Of a stretch of DNA of 6,069 nt, positions 1 through 4,097 are shown one piece after another; within the stretch, counting starts at the first letter, position 1; the number at the start of each line of letters is the position of its first letter. The notes beneath the pieces are model-generated. The model was not told where the DNA came from. It was given only the letters and a program-made list of their open reading frames with translations, and made no database searches. The position numbers and the translations under genes were made by a program. Origin of the DNA: Acidobacteriaceae bacterium UBA1795 (GTDB taxonomy: Bacteria; Acidobacteriota; Terriglobia; Terriglobales; Acidobacteriaceae); the NCBI GenBank assembly GCA_002314435.1, contig DCFV01000121.1, positions 26,333 through 32,401 of the forward strand, read 5' to 3'.

Positions 1-393
1 ATCCCGCGCAAAAGCCTCTTTCACTGCCTTCAGCAGCTCCTCGTCCTCAAACGGCTTGATCAAAAACTCCACCGCGCCCGCCTTCAGCACCTTCCGCACC
101 ATCGGCACGTCGGCGTATGCCGTCATAAAGATGATCGGAATCGGAATGCCCGCAGCGGCGAGCTGCTCTTGCAGTTCCACACCCGTCATCCCCGGCAACC
201 GCACATCCAGCACCAGGCAGCTCGCCCCCTCGTCGTGCCACTCCGCAAGAAACCGCTCGCAGCTTTCGAACTGCCGCGAAGCAATCCCCAGCGAGTCCAA
301 CAGATCGCCAATCCCGTCGCGGATGCCCGGATCATCGTCCACAACGTAGACCATGCCGCCCTCCGCCCGTTGCTGAATCTCTTCTGCACTCAT
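1..393 (-). CDS. FixJ-type response regulator, receiver domain (C-terminal part beyond the left edge)
   Basis: The 131 visible residues form a CheY-like receiver domain that accepts a phosphoryl group from a partner histidine kinase in the cytoplasm. The acidic pair is D19/D20 (VVDDDP), the phospho-acceptor is D63 (LVLDVRLPGMTG), the conserved Thr is T91 (FMTAYADVP) and the conserved Lys is K113 (FLIKPF). All four sit at a constant offset of nine from FixJ D11, D54, T82 and K104 as I remember that sequence, so the receiver looks functional. FixJ-family proteins normally continue into a LuxR-type helix-turn-helix output domain. That part would lie past base 1 and is not seen, so a single-domain regulator cannot be excluded. 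Start choice: ATG at 393 is the longest, but GAGGGG abuts it with no spacer. ATG at 354 (M14) has GGAGGG four bases upstream and would begin MVYVVDDDP. No partner kinase is visible, and a terminator separates the gene from the reductase upstream. Confidence 0.9.
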   Translation of the reverse strand, partial: MSAEEIQQRAEGGMVYVVDDDPGIRDGIGDLLDSLGIASRQFESCERFLAEWHDEGASCLVLDVRLPGMTGVELQEQLAAAGIPIPIIFMTAYADVPMVRKVLKAGAVEFLIKPFEDEELLKAVKEAFARD

Positions 394-401
394 CCCCTCG
401 A

Positions 402-429
402 ATTGTAGTAGCGCGGCGCACCGCAACAA
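402..429 (-). promoter_or_regulatory. Possible promoter of the response regulator
   Basis: On the minus strand TACAAT (bases 407-402) matches five of six positions of the -10 consensus. TTGTTG (429-424) lies 16 bases upstream as a weak -35 and overlaps the tail of the preceding terminator. Transcription would begin near base 395. That makes the ATG at 393 almost leaderless, but gives the ATG at 354 a leader of about 40 bases containing its Shine-Dalgarno. This is by-eye matching to sigma-70 boxes only. Confidence 0.35.
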
Positions 430-455
430 AAAGGGCGCAGCCTAAGCCGCACCCT
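428..455 (-). terminator. Intrinsic terminator after the aldo/keto reductase
   Basis: On the minus strand a 10-bp stem (455-446 with 441-432) closes a four-base loop and is followed directly by five T (432-428; the last stem base is the first of them). Two stem pairs are G·U in the minus-strand RNA. Read as plus-strand RNA the same positions become C-A and A-C mismatches, so the structure is stable only in the direction that ends the reductase transcript. It lies 24 bases after that gene's stop codon. Confidence 0.8.
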
Positions 456-478
456 CTGCTGATCCCTGACCACTGTCC

Positions 479-1504
479 CTACACCGGCAGCGGATTCCGC
501 TCCGTGAAGTTCCTCTGGTGCCAATACGGATACGCCGGCTGCACCGCACTCGCCGCGTCCAGCTTCGCCACTTGTTCCGCAGTCAGCTTCCAGCCCACCG
601 CGCCCAGGTTCTGCTTCAGCTGTTCCTCGTTGCGCGCGCCCAGAATCACCGACGACACCGTGGGCCGCCGCAGCAGCCAGTTCAGTGCCACCTGCGGAAC
701 CGTCTTGCCCGTCTCCGCGGCCACCGCATCCAGCGCGTCCACCACCTTATACAGATATTCGTCCGCCATCTGCGGTCCGGGGTCAGCTGCCTTGTGCAAC
801 CGGCTCGTCTCCGGCAGCGGCTGCCCGCGCCGGATCTTGCCCGTCAGCCGTCCCCATCCCAGCGGACTCCACACCAGCGCGCCCACCTTCTCGGCCTGCC
901 CCAGCGGCAACAGCTCCCACTCGTAATCGCGTCCCACCAGCGAGTAGTACACCTGGTGCGCCACAAACCGCGGCCAGCCGTAGCGGTCGGCCACAGCCAG
1001 CGACTTCATCAACTGCCAGCCCGAAAAGTTCGAAGCCGCCGTGTACCGCACCTTGCCCTCGCGCACAAACGTCTGCAGCGCGTCCTGCACCTCTTCAATC
1101 GGCGTCAGCGCGTCGAACGCGTGCATATGATAGATGTCGATGTAATCGGTGCCCAGCCGCTTCAGGCTCGCCTCCAACGCTTTCCGCATGCGCCAACGCG
1201 ACGTGCCCGCATCGTTCGGACCCTCGCCGATCCTGAAGTATGTCTTCGTCGAGATCAGCACCTGCTCGCGCCGCCCTTCCAGCGCCGCACCCAGAATCTC
1301 CTCCGACCGCCCGTCCGAGTAGCCGTCCGCCGTATCGAACAGGTTCACGCCCGCGTCAATACACACGTCCAGCAGGCGTCGCGCCTCAGCCACATCCGTC
1401 GCGCCCCACGCCTTGAAGAACTCGTTCGCCCCGCCAAATGTCGCGGTGCCCAGACACAACTCCGAAACCTTGAGGCCCGAGCCTCCCAACAGTCGATATT
1501 CCAT
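479..1504 (-). CDS. Aldo/keto reductase family oxidoreductase
   Basis: A cytosolic (alpha/beta)8-barrel enzyme predicted to reduce an aldehyde or ketone with NADPH. The 341 residues start MEYRLLGGSGLKVSELCLGT, the usual N-terminus of the YajO-like or AKR11/AKR12-like group. The catalytic tetrad is D57, Y62, K87 and H128 (FDTADGYSDGRSEE, ISTKTYF, DIYHMH). SRWRMRKALEASLKRLGTDY at about 102-121 and VSSVILGARNEEQLKQNLGA near 295-314 are family signatures; the latter belongs to the cofactor phosphate site. I chose ATG at 1504 over the longer reading from 1561 because family homology begins there, AAGGGG lies two bases upstream, and the extra 19 residues look non-coding. The substrate cannot be inferred. 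It is a single-gene unit closed by the terminator at 428-455 and divergent from brnT, 139 bases away. Enzyme class is secure. Confidence 0.95.
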   Translation of the reverse strand: MEYRLLGGSGLKVSELCLGTATFGGANEFFKAWGATDVAEARRLLDVCIDAGVNLFDTADGYSDGRSEEILGAALEGRREQVLISTKTYFRIGEGPNDAGTSRWRMRKALEASLKRLGTDYIDIYHMHAFDALTPIEEVQDALQTFVREGKVRYTAASNFSGWQLMKSLAVADRYGWPRFVAHQVYYSLVGRDYEWELLPLGQAEKVGALVWSPLGWGRLTGKIRRGQPLPETSRLHKAADPGPQMADEYLYKVVDALDAVAAETGKTVPQVALNWLLRRPTVSSVILGARNEEQLKQNLGAVGWKLTAEQVAKLDAASAVQPAYPYWHQRNFTERNPLPV

Positions 1505-1611
1505 AGCCCCTTGGATGCAACAGATTCCGCCCGGATGCAGGCACTTCGTACCTGTCAGCATGCATGAATGTTTGCCTCAAACTGCCGATGCACCGTTCAG
1601 GCAGATAGCCC

Positions 1612-1640
1612 TTGTATCCAAAATATATTGTAGCTACAAT
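1612..1640 (+). promoter_or_regulatory. brnTA promoter with overlapping palindromic operator
   Basis: TACAAT (1635-1640) is a five-of-six -10 box, and TTGTAT (1612-1617) is a weak -35 at the ideal 17-base spacing. The -10 box lies inside a perfect 14-base palindrome, ATTGTAGCTACAAT (1627-1640). TTGTA occurs at 1612 and 1628, with its complement TACAA at 1635, giving three half-sites. Known BrnTA modules are autorepressed through the DNA-binding antitoxin, so this is the natural operator. That role is inferred. The start site would fall near 1646-1648, on the brnT start codon. Confidence 0.6.
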
Positions 1641-1643
1641 TAA

Positions 1644-1919
1644 ATGATGTTCGTCTGGGACGAGACCAAGCGCAAGTCCAACCTGGAGAAGTATGGGCTT
1701 GATTTCAAAGACGCGAACCTCGTCTACGACAACCCGGAGAAGTGCACCTATGAAAGCAGCCGTGCGAGCGAGAAACGCTGGATGGATATCGCGATGGCCG
1801 TGATTCACGGGCGCTTGCTCACGCTGATCTACACTCGGTGCAATGAGGATGTCCGCGTCATCTCATTCCGGCTCGCAAGCCGCGAGGAGCGCAAACAGTA
1901 TGAACAAGACACAGAGTAA
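1644..1919 (+). CDS. brnT: BrnT family toxin
   Basis: Toxin of a type II toxin-antitoxin pair. BrnT proteins have a RelE-like fold and act as ribonucleases that stop translation until bound by BrnA. The 91 residues carry the family pattern: an N-terminal FVWDETKRKSNLEKYGLDF block (3-21; Tyr17 replaces the more usual His of KHG), the A24-to-D29 strand, R45-WMDIAMAVIHGRLLTLIYT (45-64) and the terminal RVISFRLASREERKQYE (71-87). Length is typical. There are two start candidates, ATG at 1644 and ATG at 1647, and neither has a Shine-Dalgarno. The predicted transcript start falls on them, so translation may be leaderless. The toxin comes first and its last 20 bases overlap brnA, as is usual for brnTA. 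No frameshift or truncation is seen. Confidence 0.93.
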   Translation: MMFVWDETKRKSNLEKYGLDFKDANLVYDNPEKCTYESSRASEKRWMDIAMAVIHGRLLTLIYTRCNEDVRVISFRLASREERKQYEQDTE

Positions 1920-2211
1920 GACCGACTGGGACCGCGTGAAGGCGCTCAAGGAAGGCGACAAGATCCCTTACGAGCCCGCAGACGGCCCCAACGACGCCGA
2001 AGCCACGCGCGCCTGGTTCGCGCAGGCCGATCTCGTTCGCATGGACAAAGTCGTGCGTCGGGGCAGGCGTGGCCCGCAAAAAGCTCCCACCAAGAAGCTG
2101 GTCTCGCTGCGCCTGTCTCCCGAGGTGATCGACCACTTCAAAGCCACCGGCCCAGGCTGGCAAACTCGCATAGACTCCACCCTGCTCAAATCGATCAAAA
2201 AACGAGCGTAG
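1900..2211 (+). CDS. brnA: BrnA family antitoxin (ribbon-helix-helix type)
   Basis: Antitoxin that neutralises BrnT and, with it, represses the brnTA promoter. The first ~60 residues are charged and probably flexible (toxin-binding part, DWDRVKALKEGDKIPYEP at 9-26), followed by a basic hinge (RRGRRGPQK, 53-61). The C-terminal KKLVSLRLSPEVIDHFKATG (65-84) then PGWQTRIDSTLLKSI (85-99) is the characteristic BrnA ribbon-helix-helix block: a beta strand that would insert in the DNA groove, followed by two helices. ATG at 1900 was chosen over an in-frame ATG at 1843 inside brnT because GAGGAG lies ten bases upstream (1884-1889) and the 103-residue product has normal antitoxin length. It overlaps brnT by 20 bases, implying coupled translation. 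No convincing terminator follows. Confidence 0.92.
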   Translation: MNKTQSKTDWDRVKALKEGDKIPYEPADGPNDAEATRAWFAQADLVRMDKVVRRGRRGPQKAPTKKLVSLRLSPEVIDHFKATGPGWQTRIDSTLLKSIKKRA

Positions 2212-2280
2212 ACCGTACTGCGAGAGTGCGGAAATTCACTCCTTTGATAGGAGGAGCCCGCGCCTCGTTCCACTTCTTAC

Positions 2281-2309
2281 TTCCAGCCTGCGCGCACCCG
2301 TGCTACACT
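2281..2309 (+). promoter_or_regulatory. Possible promoter of the membrane protein gene
   Basis: TACACT (2304-2309) within GTGCTACACT matches four of six -10 positions. TTCCAG (2281-2286) lies 17 bases upstream as a poor -35. The leader would be about 75 bases long. This is the best candidate in the 180-base gap after brnA, which otherwise holds only a five-pair hairpin (2239-2253) without a T-tract. Confidence 0.3.
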
Positions 2310-2391
2310 CCGCTCACTTCCCCCGGGCCCCACAATTCAGCTTGCCTTGCACAATCCCCATATCCCTACGCGCAAGGCGGAGGTCACTGTT

Positions 2392-3141
2392 ATGGCAACT
2401 CTCTCGCAGGGTGCGACCCCGCTGCCCCGTCTGCTCTCCGGCCGCAACAGCCTGCTCGACCGCTACTTCTACGTCACGATGTCGCTCCTCATCGCCGGCA
2501 TCGTCGTCTGGGGTTTCAGCCATACGGTGGACGCCGCGCTCTTCCACGCCGCCGTCCCGCGCCCCTTCCTGCTCTGGGTCCACGGAGCCGCCTTCTCCGC
2601 CTGGGTCGTCTTCTACATTCTGCAGAGCCTGCTCGTCCGCACCCGCAACGTCCGCATCCACCGCACCCTCGGCTGGTTCGGCGCGGCCCTCGGAGCCACC
2701 ATGGTGATCCTAGGCGTCGTCATCGCCCTCATCATGGGCCACTTCGACATCTACACCCTCCACCAGAACGCGGCCTTTGTAGAATCCTTCCTCGCCATCC
2801 CCTTCTACGACATGCTCGCCTTCGGCACGTTCGTCGGCCTCGCCGTCCTCTGGCGCCGCAAGCCCGAGTTGCACCGACGCCTCCTCTTCCTCGCCACCTG
2901 CGGCCTGCTCGACGCCGCCTTCGGCCGCATCGACTACATCTTCAACAACCACATCTTCTTCATCTTCGTCGACTCGGTCATAGCCCTCGGCGTCTTCCGC
3001 GACCTGCTCGTCAACCGCACCATCCACCCCGTCTACCGCTACGCACTGCCCATCCTTGTCGTAGCCCAGACCGCCACCACCTACCTCTGGGTCTACAAGC
3101 CCCAGTGGTGGATCAGCATCACCCACGCCCTCCTCGCCTAA
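2392..3141 (+). CDS. Multi-pass inner-membrane protein of unknown function
   Basis: I do not recognise a named family with certainty. The 249 residues contain about six to seven hydrophobic segments, near 26-43, 59-82, 93-115, 133-153, 163-178, 187-207 and 215-235. They are joined by short Arg/His-rich loops such as VRTRNVRIHRTLGWFG (82-97) and RRKPELHRRLLFL (155-167). These two HR-L-type motifs are related, which hints at an internal duplication or at paired cytoplasmic loops. Histidines cluster in or next to the helices (H44, H52, H64, H90, H117, H124, H161, H187, H212, H245). The sequence has a flavour of DUF2306-like bacterial membrane proteins, but that is a guess. No signal peptide is seen; the N-terminal 22 residues are polar. 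ATG at 2392 is favoured over one at 2347 because GGAGGT (2379-2384) lies seven bases upstream. The gene stands alone and converges on hicBA. Confidence 0.85.
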   Translation: MATLSQGATPLPRLLSGRNSLLDRYFYVTMSLLIAGIVVWGFSHTVDAALFHAAVPRPFLLWVHGAAFSAWVVFYILQSLLVRTRNVRIHRTLGWFGAALGATMVILGVVIALIMGHFDIYTLHQNAAFVESFLAIPFYDMLAFGTFVGLAVLWRRKPELHRRLLFLATCGLLDAAFGRIDYIFNNHIFFIFVDSVIALGVFRDLLVNRTIHPVYRYALPILVVAQTATTYLWVYKPQWWISITHALLA

Positions 3142-3156
3142 CCCCGCAAACACCAA

Positions 3157-3177
3157 AGGCCCGGCAACGCCGGGCCT
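3157..3177. terminator. Terminator-like hairpin between convergent genes
   Basis: A perfect 9-bp GC-rich stem (AGGCCCGGC, 3157-3165, with 3169-3177) closes a three-base AAC loop 16 bases after the membrane protein stop. On the plus strand it is followed by C-rich sequence rather than T, so it would be a weak intrinsic terminator there. In the minus direction it is followed by only three T. Its place between converging transcripts fits a bidirectional stop. Confidence 0.55.
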
Positions 3178-3211
3178 CCCGCCCCCTGAAAATCAGCCCA
3201 ATCAATAAATG

Positions 3212-3300
3212 GTGTCATCCTGAGCGGAGCAGCTTGGGGCCCCAGGGTCGCGAAGCGAGCATGGGGTAAGTGGAGCGAAGGACCTGCTTCTGCTTTTGCG
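3212..3300 (+). repeat. Interspersed repeat of the TCATCCTGAGCG / GAAGGACCTGC type
   Basis: The non-coding segment opens with TGTCATCCTGAGCGGAGC and ends with GGAGCGAAGGACCTGCTTCT, a pair of end motifs I associate with dispersed repeats in Acidobacteria. The centre holds a perfect TGGGGCCCCA palindrome (3235-3244) and a nested hairpin: CCCCA (3240-3244) with TGGGG (3262-3266), enclosing TCGC-GAA-GCGA (3248-3258). Reading frames through it give only the nonsense peptides typical of such repeats. Only one copy lies in this window, so its repeat status rests on recognition and not on comparison here. Confidence 0.55.
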
Positions 3301-3324
3301 ATGCCGCGCGTTGCACGAACATGA

Positions 3325-3361
3325 GTGCCCCAGGTCTCGATTCTGAGACCTGGGAAAGCAC
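3325..3361. repeat. Long inverted repeat or hairpin, probably part of the same repeat block
   Basis: A perfect 10-bp stem, CCCAGGTCTC (3329-3338) with GAGACCTGGG (3345-3354), closes a six-base GATTCT loop. GTGC (3325-3328) and GCAC (3358-3361) extend it past an AAA bulge. There is no T-tract, so this is not a standard terminator. Together with a six-pair hairpin at 3382-3398 it fills the rest of the gene-free stretch 3142-3445. I see no open reading frame or complete RNA gene there. Confidence 0.55.
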
Positions 3362-3422
3362 AAACCCAGAGCGCCTCACATCCACAACACGATTGTGGTT
3401 GCCGCAAGGTTGGAGCACCATC

Positions 3423-3446
3423 AGGTTTTGTTGCCGGGATTTGAAC
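3423..3446 (-). other. tRNA 3'-end-like fragment (possible attachment-site scrap)
   Basis: Read on the minus strand, G + TTCAAAT + CCCGG + seven bases + A + CCT fits the T-loop, 3' half of the T-stem, acceptor strand, discriminator and a near-CCA tail of a tRNA. The bases before it (CTTTA) cannot pair as the 5' half of the T-stem, so no whole tRNA is present. The fragment starts on the last base of the hicA stop codon. It could be a displaced tRNA end left by an integration event, or chance. Confidence 0.25.
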
Positions 3447-3667
3447 TAAAGAAGCGCAAGAAACTCGTCCACTGTCAGCCCGGCCGTCTTGATCAGTGCC
3501 CGCAGCGTCCCCGGTGCCAGCTCCGCATGCTGTGGCACGGTAAGATTCGCTCGTACTCCGGCCTTTGTCAGTACTTTATGACTGCCCACCTGCCCGCGTA
3601 TACTCCAGCCAGCTTTCTCAAAGGCCTTGGCTGCTTCCTTGCCGGATATATTCGCGAGTTTGCCCAC
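3446..3667 (-). CDS. hicA: HicA family toxin
   Basis: Small toxin of a type II module. HicA proteins have a double-stranded-RNA-binding-like fold and cleave mRNA independently of the ribosome, using one conserved His. The 73 residues follow the family from end to end: ISGKEAAKAFEKAGW (7-21), the catalytic GSHKVL with H30, TVPQHAELAPGTLRALIKTA (43-62) and a GLTVDEFLALL tail. Nothing essential is missing, so it should be active. It starts at GTG 3667 and not ATG: homology begins there, and AGAGGT (3679-3674) lies six bases upstream. It is downstream of hicB on the same strand with an 87-base gap, long for a TA operon. The gap carries the hairpin-forming repeats described separately. The stop codon touches a tRNA-like fragment. 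It converges on the membrane protein gene. Confidence 0.93.
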   Translation of the reverse strand: MGKLANISGKEAAKAFEKAGWSIRGQVGSHKVLTKAGVRANLTVPQHAELAPGTLRALIKTAGLTVDEFLALL

Positions 3668-3704
3668 AAATGCACCTCTGCATTTATCATAGGCACAAAT
3701 GCAC
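3665..3704 (-). promoter_or_regulatory. Alternative stem-loops over the hicA ribosome binding site and start codon
   Basis: In the minus-strand RNA, AAAUGCA (3685-3679) and UGCAUUU (3674-3668) form a perfect 7-bp stem around the four-base loop GAGG, the Shine-Dalgarno core. The GUG start follows at once, and its first two bases can extend the stem by U·G and A-U pairs. A second UGCAUUU (3703-3697) upstream can pair with the same AAAUGCA across an 11-base loop, freeing the start region. The UGCAUUU arm is part of an 11-base direct repeat, GTGCATTTGTG (3704-3694 and 3675-3665). Function is inferred; it could equally be a DNA operator. Confidence 0.5.
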
Positions 3705-3754
3705 AGTTTCTTGTGCGTGTGAATTGTCGGGACTATCTGTGGAAACTCGGGCCT

Positions 3755-3964
3755 TTATACCGCCACCACCAGCGGCATTTCATCGCCGGGCAGCGCTTGG
3801 GCAGCCTTCTGGTCCTCCGCCCACAACCACGCCGTGATGGCTTCCTTGATGTTGGCCAGCGCTTCCTGCTCGGTCTTCCCCTGCGAAACACAGCCGGGCA
3901 GAGCTGGACACTCCGCGACAATCCAGCCGTCTTCATCCTTCTTCAGGACCACGTGAAACATCAT
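3755..3964 (-). CDS. hicB: HicB family antitoxin (short form)
   Basis: Antitoxin that binds and blocks HicA. The 69 residues match the HicB or UPF0150 domain, a partial RNase-H-like fold: FHVVLKKDEDGWIVAECPAL (3-22), PGCVSQGKTEQEALANIKEA (23-42) and a Trp-rich helix (AITAWLWAED, 42-51). The protein ends at LVVAV, where longer HicB proteins continue into a ribbon-helix-helix or helix-turn-helix DNA-binding domain. That domain is absent here, so autoregulation cannot be read from the protein. Start is ATG at 3964, with GGGAG (3976-3972) seven bases upstream; the adjacent ATG at 3961 is an alternative. A 6-bp GC hairpin (3993-3988 with 3981-3976) ends exactly at that Shine-Dalgarno. The gene is first in hicBA and divergent from hisS. 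Confidence 0.92.
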   Translation of the reverse strand: MMFHVVLKKDEDGWIVAECPALPGCVSQGKTEQEALANIKEAITAWLWAEDQKAAQALPGDEMPLVVAV

Positions 3965-4000
3965 GGGCAGGCTCCCGCGCCAGCAACGGCGCGCCTACCC

Positions 4001-4030
4001 AATTTATACCCTAAACCGCCCCTGTATACT
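4001..4030. promoter_or_regulatory. Possible divergent promoter region for hicBA and hisS
   Basis: Two A/T-rich islands stand out in GC-rich sequence between the divergent genes. TATACT (4025-4030) on the plus strand could be the -10 for hisS. TATAAA (4008-4003) on the minus strand could be the -10 for hicB. Neither has a good -35 at the expected distance, so only the general location is suggested. The rest of 3965-4097 holds the hicB leader hairpin and no gene. Confidence 0.3.
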
Positions 4031-4097
4031 CGAAAACCGCGTGGCGGGAGCACTGTCTTCAATCCGCGTCTCCTCACCCATTTAAACTAGAAAGGTC

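Noticed and set aside
1538..1554. Imperfect hairpin in the leader of the aldo/keto reductase
   Set aside because: Seven pairs with one mismatch (G·U in the transcript), no T-tract and no clear link to the ribosome binding site; not distinguishable from chance.
518..1567. A 349-codon open frame on the plus strand opposite the aldo/keto reductase
   Set aside because: The product is Arg/His/Gln/Leu-rich with no domain, and lies wholly across a recognised enzyme gene.
2239..2253. CTCCT-TTGAT-AGGAG hairpin after brnA as a terminator
   Set aside because: Only five pairs, two of them A-T or T-A, with no T-tract on either side.
2226..3269. A 347-codon plus-strand frame overlapping the membrane protein
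   Set aside because: Pro/Arg/His-rich shadow in another frame of the membrane protein gene; its end reads through the non-coding repeat.
3395..4090. A 231-codon plus-strand frame opposite hicA and hicB
   Set aside because: It spans two recognised minus-strand genes and their spacers and has no family resemblance.
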